DNA of 64,000 nt, taken from G963662605 sp963667005. Lineage in GTDB: Bacteria; Bacteroidota; Ignavibacteria; Ignavibacteriales; Ignavibacteriaceae. Position 1 is the stretch's first letter. Every line of letters starts with the position of its first letter. The notes beneath the pieces are model-generated. The model was not told the DNA's origin. It was given only the letters and a program-made list of their open reading frames with translations, and did no database searches. The translations under genes and the position numbers were made by a program. This document shows positions 26,516 to 34,936 of the stretch, piece after piece. The DNA is taken from NCBI GenBank assembly GCA_963667005.1, contig OY762937.1, positions 2,294,001 through 2,358,000 on the forward strand, written 5' to 3'.

Positions 26516-28366
26516 CTATTTAGCTTGGTTTCTTAGCGTTTTAATTTCTTCGCGAACTTTATCCGCGTATATAGAAGACGGATAACTCTCCAAAAAGGTT
26601 TCATACGATGTAAGGGCTGATGCCTGATCTTTTAACCCGTATTGGTACACCTCACCGAGGTAATAATTCGCTTTATCAGCAAAAATGTTGGTTTTTTGCT
26701 TCAGTATTTCGTTTATCAATGCAATTGCCGTACCCAAATCGTCAAGGGCAATTTTAACCTCGACCTGTTTAATCCCGGCAACACTTATCAAAAAAAACTG
26801 ATTCTGCAATTTAGCAATTTTCGCGCATAATTCATCAATACCTTGCCCATCCCGCCGGGCTATTTTGTTCATTATCTGCGCGTAATACGTTAATCCAACA
26901 GAATCGTTCATGGCGGTATTCAGCAGCATGGATAATTCAATCGCATCGTTTGTTTCATCATCTCTCGTGGATTTTACAATCTCAGATAGTATCTTTCTGG
27001 ATTGCTCAAGACCATTCTTGTAAAACCAGATGTATGCAATGTTCATCCGCGCTTCATTTTTCTGCTCAAGTGTTGACTGCGAGCGGATCAAAGCAAGATT
27101 CAAAACCGTTAATGCCGAATCCAGTTGATTATCCTTTACCAGAATTTCAGCAAGACCTTCGCAGGCATCGGCAAGGAACCGTGAAGTTCCGTACAAACTA
27201 ATAATGCTGTTATAATATCCTTTTGCAGTATCATCCATTCCTGCCTGCGCGTACAGCCATGCTTTGCGGTACAGTGATTCAATCGCGGGATCGGAATTTC
27301 TGTAAATCTCACAGATGCTGTTGTACGCGTCAATGATTTCCTTGTAGGACTCAATTTGCAATTTCGCAGGAAACTGTAAGGGCTTCCAGCTTCCGGCCGA
27401 GCGACTCAACCGGTCGTGCATAATATTCTCAAGAGCCTTTGCGTGATTTAATTTTATAGTTCCGCTCATGGGAGAGGAGGGGTAGGTATTTAAAAGATAA
27501 TTGTAAACTTCAGAAGCTTCTGTAAATTTGCCATCACCGTAAAGCTGTTGGGCATAATTAAAGAGTTCAACACCGTTCTTTTTTTGTGCTTCATCCAGAT
27601 CTCGATAAGTCTGAAAGGCTTCTTTATGATACCCGCCGTCAGCATATAATCTCGCGAGTATTGTTTTTATAGCGTCATTTGATTTTTCATTTTCTTCAAA
27701 TGGACTTTTAAGTTCTTCTATAGCATCATGCTTCTGAAGATAAGGCGAGAGGCGGTTGAAAACAAGCTCAAGCTGAGTTGGATTTATTTTTAAAATTTCA
27801 ACCAGCTCCTCAGCTGCATTTTTGTATGCCATGGTAATCAAGTATAGATTGCTTAGATCGTAGCAAAATGGGACTTTATCCTTATTAACGGCTTTGCCTT
27901 TTTTCATATAATCAACTGCATGGTCAAATGATCTGAGCTCTGCCGAGGTAAATGAAAATGTACGGTAAAAGGCCGGGTTATCCGGATTGCGTTCGATAAA
28001 TTCATCCCATAAAGCAAACGTTTCCTTTTCTTTACCCATATAATAATACGTCTTCCCAAGCAGTTGGGCGTATAGAATATCATTTTTGTTCTGTTCGTAG
28101 CGCGGTTTCAGCAGTTTGATGGAACTCTGATAATCTTTGACGATATTGTATGTATTGACTAAACTCTGAAAGTAGGAAAATTCGTTAGGGTAGCGGTCGT
28201 AAAGTGATTTGAAAATCTGCAGCGCTTTGTCATACTCACCGGACTCCGATAAAGATATGGCATAGAAGTACTGATCGCTGTCGGTCTTTGTCTGGGGATA
28301 AACCGATATAACGAGCAGGAGAAAGAGTACGGCAAAATACCGTATGGCACCAAAACGGATTTTCAT
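26516..28366 (-). CDS. periplasmic TPR-repeat protein
   Basis: A 616-aa protein with a signal peptide (MKIRFGAIRYFAVLFLLLV) followed by TPR-like helix pairs throughout, for example QYFYAISLSESGEYDKALQIF near the start and ANYYLGEVYQYGLKDQASAL near the end. It is probably a periplasmic scaffold. I chose the ATG at 28366 over the TTG two codons upstream. The gene precedes clpX with a 15-base gap and follows a tRNA-Leu encoded on the other strand. Confidence 0.8.
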   Translation of the reverse strand: MKIRFGAIRYFAVLFLLLVISVYPQTKTDSDQYFYAISLSESGEYDKALQIFKSLYDRYPNEFSYFQSLVNTYNIVKDYQSSIKLLKPRYEQNKNDILYAQLLGKTYYYMGKEKETFALWDEFIERNPDNPAFYRTFSFTSAELRSFDHAVDYMKKGKAVNKDKVPFCYDLSNLYLITMAYKNAAEELVEILKINPTQLELVFNRLSPYLQKHDAIEELKSPFEENEKSNDAIKTILARLYADGGYHKEAFQTYRDLDEAQKKNGVELFNYAQQLYGDGKFTEASEVYNYLLNTYPSSPMSGTIKLNHAKALENIMHDRLSRSAGSWKPLQFPAKLQIESYKEIIDAYNSICEIYRNSDPAIESLYRKAWLYAQAGMDDTAKGYYNSIISLYGTSRFLADACEGLAEILVKDNQLDSALTVLNLALIRSQSTLEQKNEARMNIAYIWFYKNGLEQSRKILSEIVKSTRDDETNDAIELSMLLNTAMNDSVGLTYYAQIMNKIARRDGQGIDELCAKIAKLQNQFFLISVAGIKQVEVKIALDDLGTAIALINEILKQKTNIFADKANYYLGEVYQYGLKDQASALTSYETFLESYPSSIYADKVREEIKTLRNQAK

Positions 28367-28456
28367 TATCAACTAAATTCAGAAAATTTTATATTAATCT
28401 TGAATGATAATTAAATTATCCGTAAATTTCCATTTTAAAATTCGTACATAACGAAT

Positions 28457-28542
28457 GCCGAAGTGGCGGAATTGGTAGACGCGCTGGACTCAAAATCCAG
28501 TGAGGCTTAAACCTCGTGCCGGTTCGAGTCCGGCCTCCGGTA
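28457..28542 (+). tRNA. tRNA-Leu(CAA)
   Basis: An 86-base class II tRNA. The anticodon stem CTGGA/TCCAG carries loop CTCAAAA (anticodon CAA, leucine codon UUG). The variable arm is GAGGCTTAAACCTC and the T arm is GCCGG-TTCGAGT-CCGGC. The acceptor GCCGAAG against CTCCGGT has an A5-C68 mismatch and a G1-U72 wobble. No CCA is encoded (the DNA reads ACTT), unlike tRNA-Ser at 10020. Confidence 0.93.
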
Positions 28543-28545
28543 CTT

Positions 28546-28580
28546 AAAGACCCCGATGCAAGTCGGGGTCTTTCATTTTT
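28546..28580 (+). terminator. intrinsic terminator of tRNA-Leu
   Basis: AAAGACCCCGA pairs with TCGGGGTCTTT around a six-base loop, followed by CATTTTT. Confidence 0.88.
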
Positions 28581-28591
28581 AAAGCAATAGA

Positions 28592-28636
28592 ACGCGGATG
28601 ACGCGGATGACACGGATAACACAGATTATCACGGAT
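28592..28636. repeat. nine-base tandem repeat
   Basis: Five consecutive nine-base units run ACGCGGATG, ACGCGGATG, ACACGGATA, ACACAGATT, ATCACGGAT. The first two are identical and the others are progressively degenerate. Confidence 0.75.
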
Positions 28637-28706
28637 TTATTTTTAGAGAACGTCAGAATCGCCTAGGTGGTTTGTTTTCTGTTGAAAATGTTTTTAAAAG
28701 GGGAGG

Positions 28707-28990
28707 ATTTCTCGCAAAGGCGCAAAGCCGCAAAGATATTTTTATTCTGAAAGACCATGAGATAATTCTTTATTACTAAGTTGCTGATTATCCCCATATT
28801 TAAATTGTACGTATTAAATAGCCGAACTCCCCCCAATCCCTCTCCACGCCATAGGCGGGCAAGCTTGGAAAGAGAGGGGAGAGCCCGAAAATTAGAATTT
28901 CACTTTAAATCTGGTGGCTGGGATGAGTTCACTTTTATTACCAGAGCACTATCTACTGCGATTTCTCGCAAAGACGCGAAGCCGCTAAAA
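28707..28990. repeat. direct repeat pair flanking spacer DNA
   Basis: GATTTCTCGCAAAGGCGCAA (from 28708) recurs as GATTTCTCGCAAAGACGCGA (from 28962), both continuing AGCCGC. The pair lies about 255 bases apart on the same strand in gene-free DNA and brackets the repeat at 28824-28930. Confidence 0.65.
28824..28930. repeat. dispersed repeat with terminal inverted repeats, copy 2
   Basis: Read on the minus strand this element begins GAACTCATCCCAGCCACC and ends GGGGGGAGTTC. It matches the copy at 8572-8659 in block order (ATTTTCGGGCTC, CCCCTCTC, CCAAG). It is about 20 bases longer because of a GCCCGCC/GGCG-rich insertion inside the loop. The orientation is opposite to copy 1. Confidence 0.7.
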
Positions 28991-29054
28991 TTTATGGTTA
29001 ATCACAAATGAGCTTCAAATAATCTTTTTTAATTGACGTTCTTAGGGCTGTGAT

Positions 29055-29190
29055 TGACTTCGCACTTCGCACCGCAATCTTCGCACTTTGGACCTCGGAC
29101 ATCGCACCGTTCACACCTCGCACTGCATCTTGCTCACTTCGAACTTCGCACCTCGTACTTCGCACTTGAGACCTTGCCCTACCTCACTTC
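29055..29190. repeat. low-complexity CTTCGCAC-type tandem array
   Basis: This stretch is made of degenerate 8-10-base units around CTTCGCAC, ACCTCGCAC and CTTCGAAC. The plus-strand frame through it (29054-29257) would encode only a repeat-like Ser/His-rich peptide, so I do not call it a gene. The whole spacer 28575-29270 is otherwise repeats. Confidence 0.6.
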
Positions 29191-29282
29191 CGAATCCTCC
29201 ATTGAACATTTAGCATCTAAAATTCAAAATTCTTTTCAGCTATTGCTTTTTAAATAAAACCGCATTATGTTTGACATATTAG

Positions 29283-29300
29283 TTTAACAAAATTGTTAAA
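29283..29300. promoter_or_regulatory. predicted TetR operator
   Basis: TTTAACAA-AA-TTGTTAAA is a perfect 8-bp inverted repeat. It ends 16 bases before the tetR-like ATG and just downstream of a TTGACA box at 29271-29276. Size, symmetry and position fit an autoregulatory operator controlling the whole efflux operon. Confidence 0.72.
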
Positions 29301-29316
29301 ACAAACGGTTAATATT

Positions 29317-29919
29317 ATGACAACAGAAGAACAAATACTGCAGGCGGCAACGAAAGTCTTTACAGAAAAGGGCTTTGCGGCTGCTAGAATGGATGAAATT
29401 GCGAAGGAAGCGGGCATAAATCGGGCCTTGCTCCATTACTATTTCCGCAGTAAGGATAAAATGTTCGAAATCATCTTCGAGGATAAATTTCACAAATTCT
29501 TTTTCGGAGTTTATGGGATATTCACATCCGACTTGCCCATTATGGAGAAGATTGAGAAAATCGTAGATTTTGAACTTGAAACTCTGGTGAATCACCCGGA
29601 GATACCAATATTTGTACTCAATGAGATAAATGTAAATCCCGAACGCATTCTCAATCGCATGAATTCGGCAGGTAGTCCCATTTCCGAAGCCGTCAAAAAA
29701 CTTGACGCACAGATTTTAAAGGAACATGAGCAGGGGATAATAAAAAAGATGAGTGGATTCTCCCTCGTTATTGCCATTATATCATTATGTGTGTTTCCTT
29801 TTGTCGCGAAAAATGTAATAATGGGTGTTGGCCAGATGGATCTTGATACTTTCAAAGTATTTGCTCTCAGTAGAAAACAGGATATCATTAATATTCTTCA
29901 AAACGGAATTAAACTTTAG
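29317..29919 (+). CDS. TetR-family transcriptional repressor
   Basis: A 200-aa regulator. The N-terminal helix-turn-helix reads EEQILQAATKVFTEKGF, then AARMDEIAKEAGINRALLHYYFRSKDKMF, the standard TetR DNA-binding signature. The C-terminal ligand domain is variable. I start at the ATG at 29317; the longer TTG start at 29293 would lie inside the operator palindrome. It is the first gene of a six-gene efflux operon and probably represses it until a substrate binds. Confidence 0.93.
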   Translation: MTTEEQILQAATKVFTEKGFAAARMDEIAKEAGINRALLHYYFRSKDKMFEIIFEDKFHKFFFGVYGIFTSDLPIMEKIEKIVDFELETLVNHPEIPIFVLNEINVNPERILNRMNSAGSPISEAVKKLDAQILKEHEQGIIKKMSGFSLVIAIISLCVFPFVAKNVIMGVGQMDLDTFKVFALSRKQDIINILQNGIKL

Positions 29920-29946
29920 AAATTACAAACAAGTGAATAGATCATT

Positions 29947-31227
29947 ATGATAAGGAAAATTAGTTTAATTGTAGTATCGTTGCTGTTAATGTCGTCAGCG
30001 GGACTCACGCAAGAAAAGTTGAGTCTCGGTTATTGCGTTGATGCGGCACAAAAGAATTATCCTCTTGTTAAACAGCGTGCATTAATTACAGACTCAAGGG
30101 ATATGAATGTAAGCAATGTATGGAAAGGATATTTCCCGCAGGTTACAATTTCAGGGCAGGCGACACATCAGTCGGATGTCACAAGCCTCTCGATCAATTT
30201 CCCCGCATTTTTAGGAATACCGAAACTTCCTGCGGTGGATAAAGATCAATACAAAATTCTTGGCGAAGTGAGTCAGACTATCTACGACGGCGGCGTCATG
30301 TGCACGCAATCGGATGTGTATAAAAAAAGTGCCGAGCTCGACGATAAGAAACTCGATACCGAATTCCACAAAGTACGGGATCAGGTAATTCAATTATACT
30401 TCTCTGTACTTTTATACGATGAACAAATGAAACAAGCCGACCTTGCAAATATTGATCTGTCCGCAGTATTGAATAAAATGTCGGGCGGGTTGAAATACGG
30501 AGTTGCTACACAGGCCGACTTGCAGAACGTACAGGCGGAAATACTGAAGAACAATCAGAGAATTATTGAACTCAAGTCAGCGCGGCAGGCATCAGTTGCT
30601 ATGCTCGCAATACTGATGAACGAGAGCATTAATGACGGTGCAGCATTTGAGCAACCGACTCATATAGAAGTTGATCCGGATGGACAGATAACAAGAACTG
30701 AACTGAAAGTTTTTGATTATCAACAGCAGGTACTTGATGAGCAAAAGGGACTCGTTACAGCAAAAATCCTTCCCAAGGCAAGCGCATTTGTTCAGGGCGG
30801 ATACGGGAATCCCGGTTTGAATATGATGAAGAATGAAGCAGTCACTTTTTATACTGCCGGCGTGCGGTTGAATTGGGCTATTTCGAATTTATATACGAAC
30901 TCCAACGAGCATGAACTGACCGAACTTAACAAGAAAATTGTCGGTTTACAGAAAGAAACATTCCTCCTGAATACGAAAATGGCGTTGAAACAGAAGTACG
31001 AGGAAATCAAGAAGCTGAAAGAATTGATAAAAGTTGATGGCGACATCGTCGCTCTCCGTGCAAAGAATAAAGAAATTGCAAAGGCTCAGTTAGATAATGG
31101 AACAATCAGCTCGAACGATTTGATACGTGAGTATAATCAGGAAGACATTGCCAAGCAGAATCTGGTGTTGCACACGATTCAGCTTTTGTCTGCCGAACAG
31201 AATTACAAACAAACATTAGAAAATTAA
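29947..31227 (+). CDS. TolC-like outer-membrane efflux channel
   Basis: A 426-aa protein with a signal peptide (MIRKISLIVVSLLLMSSAGL) and two long helical repeats typical of outer-membrane efflux proteins. The pattern LGYCVDAAQKNYPLVKQ occurs at the start, KYGVATQADLQNVQAEILKNNQ in the first half, and the corresponding LDNGTISSNDLIREYNQED in the second. It should form the trimeric outer-membrane duct for the adaptor and ABC transporter encoded directly downstream. Confidence 0.9.
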   Translation: MIRKISLIVVSLLLMSSAGLTQEKLSLGYCVDAAQKNYPLVKQRALITDSRDMNVSNVWKGYFPQVTISGQATHQSDVTSLSINFPAFLGIPKLPAVDKDQYKILGEVSQTIYDGGVMCTQSDVYKKSAELDDKKLDTEFHKVRDQVIQLYFSVLLYDEQMKQADLANIDLSAVLNKMSGGLKYGVATQADLQNVQAEILKNNQRIIELKSARQASVAMLAILMNESINDGAAFEQPTHIEVDPDGQITRTELKVFDYQQQVLDEQKGLVTAKILPKASAFVQGGYGNPGLNMMKNEAVTFYTAGVRLNWAISNLYTNSNEHELTELNKKIVGLQKETFLLNTKMALKQKYEEIKKLKELIKVDGDIVALRAKNKEIAKAQLDNGTISSNDLIREYNQEDIAKQNLVLHTIQLLSAEQNYKQTLEN

Positions 31228-31239
31228 GTGAGATTGACA

Positions 31240-32139
31240 ATGAAAAACATGAAATATGTATTTGCGGCAATGTTGTTGCCTTTGATGTTCGCAGCATGCG
31301 GCGGCGGAAATAATAAATTTGACGCAACCGGTACATTCGAATCCGAAGAAGTTATCGTCTCCTCCGAAGCAACCGGCAATCTGCAATGGTTCACCGTTGA
31401 AGAGGGTGCCGTGTTACAAAAAGATCAGGTGGTCGGCGTTGTTGACACGATACAACTGCATCTGAAGAAAAAACAGCTTGAAGGATCAATAACATCTGTT
31501 CTTGCAAAACGTCCTGATATTACCACGCAACTGGCGGCAATCCAAAAACAAATTGACGTTGCCACCACAGAGAAGAAGCGTTTTGAAAATCTTGTTCAGT
31601 CGAATGCGGCTACATCAAAACAGCTTGATGATGTGAATTCTCAATTGGATGTACTGAAAAAGCAGTATGCTGCTACAAAATCGAGTCTTACCATTACAAC
31701 ACAGGGTCTCGATGCGGAAACTCTTTCACTCAAGGCGCAGATTGACCAGATCAATGACCAGATTAATAAAAGCATTATAAAGAATCCGATTGACGGAACG
31801 GTAATAACCAGATATGCCAAACAAAGTGAAGTAACGGCGAACGGCAAAGCATTATACAAAATCGGTGACCTTTCAACACTGATATTACGCATGTACGTCA
31901 GCGGCGATCAGCTTGCACAGATCAAGCTCGGACAACAAGTCAAAGTATCAATCGATGACGGCAAAGGCGGCTATCGCGTAGTGCCGGGAACAATTTACTG
32001 GATTTCGGCTAAATCAGAATTCACACCCAAAACCATTCAAACGAAAGATGAACGGGCAAATCTTGTGTACGCTGTGAAAGTGCACGTTAAAAACGACGGC
32101 CTGATTAAGATGGGTATGTACGGCGAAGTAAAGTTTTAA
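31240..32139 (+). CDS. HlyD-family periplasmic adaptor lipoprotein
   Basis: A 299-aa membrane-fusion protein. The lipobox LMFAAC predicts a lipid-anchored N-terminus. A split lipoyl/barrel-sandwich domain (TGNLQWFTVEEGAVLQKDQVVG and later KNPIDGTVITRYAKQSEV) flanks a coiled-coil hairpin of about residues 85-160. A beta-barrel (LRMYVSGDQLAQIKLGQQVKV) follows. I start at the ATG at 31240, not the GTG 12 bases upstream that abuts the previous stop. It couples the ABC transporter to the TolC-like channel. Confidence 0.9.
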   Translation: MKNMKYVFAAMLLPLMFAACGGGNNKFDATGTFESEEVIVSSEATGNLQWFTVEEGAVLQKDQVVGVVDTIQLHLKKKQLEGSITSVLAKRPDITTQLAAIQKQIDVATTEKKRFENLVQSNAATSKQLDDVNSQLDVLKKQYAATKSSLTITTQGLDAETLSLKAQIDQINDQINKSIIKNPIDGTVITRYAKQSEVTANGKALYKIGDLSTLILRMYVSGDQLAQIKLGQQVKVSIDDGKGGYRVVPGTIYWISAKSEFTPKTIQTKDERANLVYAVKVHVKNDGLIKMGMYGEVKF

Positions 32140-32148
32140 GCGAACAAT

Positions 32149-33069
32149 ATGAACGCAATTGAAATACATAATATCGTTAAGACGTATACTTCGAAAAACG
32201 GCACGGTGACCGCATTGAACGATATTTCCTTTTCCGTGAAAGAAGGGGAGATATTCGGACTTATCGGTCCCGACGGTGCGGGTAAAACGTCGCTCTTCAG
32301 AATATTGACAACCGTACTGCTCGCAGAGAAAGGCACTGCTTCGGTTTGCGGATTTGATGTGCAGAAGGATTTCCGGAAAATCCGGGATATAGTTGGATAC
32401 ATGCCGGGTAAGTTTTCGTTGTATCAGGATTTGACCGTTGAAGAAAATCTGGAATTCTTTGCCACCATCTTCAATACGTCCATTGAAGAAAACTACGATT
32501 TAGTCGCCGACATTTACAAGCAGATTGAGCCTTTCAAAAAACGCAGAGCCGGCAAACTTTCAGGCGGTATGAAACAGAAGCTTGCATTATCCTGTGCTCT
32601 TATTCATAAACCCAAAGTGTTGTTTTTGGATGAACCCACGACTGGTGTAGATCCCGTTTCCCGTAAAGAGTTTTGGGAGATGCTTCGTAAACTGAAAAAC
32701 GCAGGTATTACCATTCTGGTATCAACACCATACATGGATGAAGCCAAATTGTGTGAACGTATCGCGCTCATGCAGGATGGCAACATCCTGAGCATTGCAA
32801 AACCTGATGCAATTATTGAGCAATTCGGAAAAACCTTATACGCGGTGACATCAGACAATATGTATAAACTGCTTAACGATTTGCGCGAATATCCGTTTAC
32901 CAAACATTGCTTCGGCTTCGGAGACAAGCATCACTTGACATTGACAGATGAGGGCAAAACGGTTGAAGATATTCAGCAATTTCTCACTGAAAAGGGGAAT
33001 GAGGGAATCGTTATTCAGAAAATTGAGCCCGGAATAGAAGATTGTTTTATGGAGTTGATGACGAATTAA
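32149..33069 (+). CDS. ABC exporter ATP-binding protein, first half (H-loop His missing)
   Basis: A 306-aa nucleotide-binding protein with Walker A GPDGAGKTS, signature LSGGMKQK and Walker B VLFLDEPTTGVD. The switch (H-loop) position reads VSTPYMDEA, so the usual His is replaced. The family is that of the N-terminal ATPase half of YbhF/RbbA-type exporters, which are single fused genes in E. coli. Here the halves are separate, and the partner starts two bases after this stop. Confidence 0.92.
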   Translation: MNAIEIHNIVKTYTSKNGTVTALNDISFSVKEGEIFGLIGPDGAGKTSLFRILTTVLLAEKGTASVCGFDVQKDFRKIRDIVGYMPGKFSLYQDLTVEENLEFFATIFNTSIEENYDLVADIYKQIEPFKKRRAGKLSGGMKQKLALSCALIHKPKVLFLDEPTTGVDPVSRKEFWEMLRKLKNAGITILVSTPYMDEAKLCERIALMQDGNILSIAKPDAIIEQFGKTLYAVTSDNMYKLLNDLREYPFTKHCFGFGDKHHLTLTDEGKTVEDIQQFLTEKGNEGIVIQKIEPGIEDCFMELMTN

Positions 33070-33070
33070 C

Positions 33071-33820
33071 ATGAACACAAATGAAATTGTAATACGCGCT
33101 GAAAAGCTGACAAAGAGATTCGGTGATTTTACTGCCGTTGATGAAATCTCTTTTGATGCACACAAAGGTGAGATATTCGGTTTTCTCGGTGCCAACGGTG
33201 CCGGTAAAACGACGGCTATGAAAATGCTTATCGGTATCTCCAATCCTACATCCGGCCATGCTACTGTCGCCGGATATGATATTCACACGCAAACCGAAAT
33301 GGTGAAAAAGAATATCGGGTATATGAGCCAGAAATTTTCTCTGTATGAGGATTTAACTGTTAAAGAAAACATCCAACTTTTTGCCGGAATCTATGGGCTC
33401 AGTGATGATGAAATAGCAAAGCAGATTGAGTCGCTCATTACCAGATTGAACATGCAGGAGGTCAGGGATCAATTAGTCCGCTCATTACCGCTTGGATGGA
33501 AGCAAAAACTGGCCTTCAGTATTGCTATTGTCCATGCCCCAAGTGTAGTTTTTTTAGATGAACCGACAGGAGGAGTTGACCCGATAACCCGGCGTCAGTT
33601 CTGGGATTTGATTTACGAAGCCGCACATAGAGGAATTACGGTATTTGTAACGACCCACTACATGGACGAAGCCGAATATTGTGACAGAGTTTCTATAATG
33701 GTTGACGGCGTTATCAAAGCGCTCGATTCTCCTGCGGGATTGAAAAAGACATTCAATGCCCGGTCTATGGATGAAGTATTTCTCATGCTTGCACGCGGTG
33801 CAAAGAGATCTGATAATTAA
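33071..33820 (+). CDS. ABC exporter ATP-binding protein, second half (signature motif degenerate)
   Basis: A 249-aa nucleotide-binding protein with Walker A GANGAGKTT, Walker B VVFLDEPTGGVD and an intact H-loop His (VTTHYMDEAE). The signature motif reads LPLGWKQK in place of LSGGxxQ. Together with the preceding gene this should give a heterodimer with one full ATP site and one degenerate site, as in YbhF-type transporters. The permease gene follows after ten bases, with GAGG as ribosome-binding site. Confidence 0.92.
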   Translation: MNTNEIVIRAEKLTKRFGDFTAVDEISFDAHKGEIFGFLGANGAGKTTAMKMLIGISNPTSGHATVAGYDIHTQTEMVKKNIGYMSQKFSLYEDLTVKENIQLFAGIYGLSDDEIAKQIESLITRLNMQEVRDQLVRSLPLGWKQKLAFSIAIVHAPSVVFLDEPTGGVDPITRRQFWDLIYEAAHRGITVFVTTHYMDEAEYCDRVSIMVDGVIKALDSPAGLKKTFNARSMDEVFLMLARGAKRSDN

Positions 33821-33829
33821 GAGGAATTG

Positions 33830-34936
33830 ATGAAACAGTTACTGATATTTATAAAAAAAGAGTTCTTCCATATCCTGCGGGATCCGAAATCGATGCTCGT
33901 GCTTTTGGGTATGCCAATTGTGCAAATAGTCATTTTCGGATTTGCTATCACAACAGAAATCCGTAACAGCAGCATCGCCATACTGGATAATTCCAGGGAT
34001 GAAATGACGCAGACTATCATTAACAGAATCGGCAGCAGCCGTTATTTCAGTATTGATAGAACTATTAAAACGGAAGATGAGGTTTTGAAGGCTTTTCAGA
34101 ACGGCAAAATCAAGATGGCACTTATCTTTCAGCCAAACTTTCAAAATGATTTGATGCACACGAACAAAGCGCAAATTCAAATGATTGCTGATGCGACGGA
34201 TCCGAACAATGCCACTACGACGGTTAATTACGCGTCTTCCATCATTGCGGACTATCAGACTGAGTTACTTAAAAATAATACCCAGCCTTATTCCATCAGC
34301 GTTGTGCCGAAGATGTTATATAACCCACAGTCAAAGGGTGTCTACTCATCCGTGCCGGGTGTTATGGGACTCATATTACTACTTCTTTCGGCAATGATGA
34401 CTTCCATCTCGATAGTGAAAGAGAGAGAAATGGGTACGATGGAAGTACTTTTGGTTTCGCCGATCAGGCCATGGCTCATCATTCTTAGTAAAATGATTCC
34501 GTATTTTATTCTGTCATTTATTAATATCGTTACCATTCTATTACTTTCTGTGTATGTATTAGGGATGCCGATTGAGGGCAGTGCATTGCTGCTGTTCGCA
34601 TTGAGTACCTTATACATTTTCTGTGCGCTTGCACTCGGGCTTTTGATTTCCACGCTTGCGAAAACGCAGGAGGAAGCAATGTTCATTTCTCTTATCGGAC
34701 TCATGCTCCCCATCATGCTTCTCAGCGGGTATATTTTCCCGGTTGCCAACATGCCGACTTTACTTCAGGTGATCTCCAATATTGTACCTGCCAAATGGTA
34801 TATCATCATCGTGAAGTCGGTGATGTTGAAAGGGCTTGGATTAGCAAATATTTGGCGTGAAGTGGTGATTTTAAATGTGATGACTGCCTTTTTCATTGTG
34901 GTGAGCATCGTAAGATTTAAGACGAGGTTATCATGA
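33830..34936 (+). CDS. ABC-2 type permease (YbhS/YbhR-like), first
   Basis: A 368-aa membrane protein with one N-terminal helix, a large periplasmic domain of about 150 residues (with AILDNSRDE and MIADATDPNNATT) and five C-terminal helices starting at VPGVMGLILLLLS. The KEREMGTMEVLLVSP segment after the second helix is the ABC-2 coupling element. Its stop overlaps the next start as ATGA, so the two permeases are translated together and probably form a heterodimer. Confidence 0.9.
   Translation: MKQLLIFIKKEFFHILRDPKSMLVLLGMPIVQIVIFGFAITTEIRNSSIAILDNSRDEMTQTIINRIGSSRYFSIDRTIKTEDEVLKAFQNGKIKMALIFQPNFQNDLMHTNKAQIQMIADATDPNNATTTVNYASSIIADYQTELLKNNTQPYSISVVPKMLYNPQSKGVYSSVPGVMGLILLLLSAMMTSISIVKEREMGTMEVLLVSPIRPWLIILSKMIPYFILSFINIVTILLLSVYVLGMPIEGSALLLFALSTLYIFCALALGLLISTLAKTQEEAMFISLIGLMLPIMLLSGYIFPVANMPTLLQVISNIVPAKWYIIIVKSVMLKGLGLANIWREVVILNVMTAFFIVVSIVRFKTRLS

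Noticed and set aside
28592..28990. Possible CRISPR array in the spacer after tRNA-Leu
   Set aside because: Repeat units are 9 bases or occur only twice; there are no regular spacers and no cas genes nearby.
29054..29257. A 67-codon frame in the CTTCGCAC array
   Set aside because: The translation is a by-product of the DNA repeat (Ser/His/Phe-rich) with no start signal.
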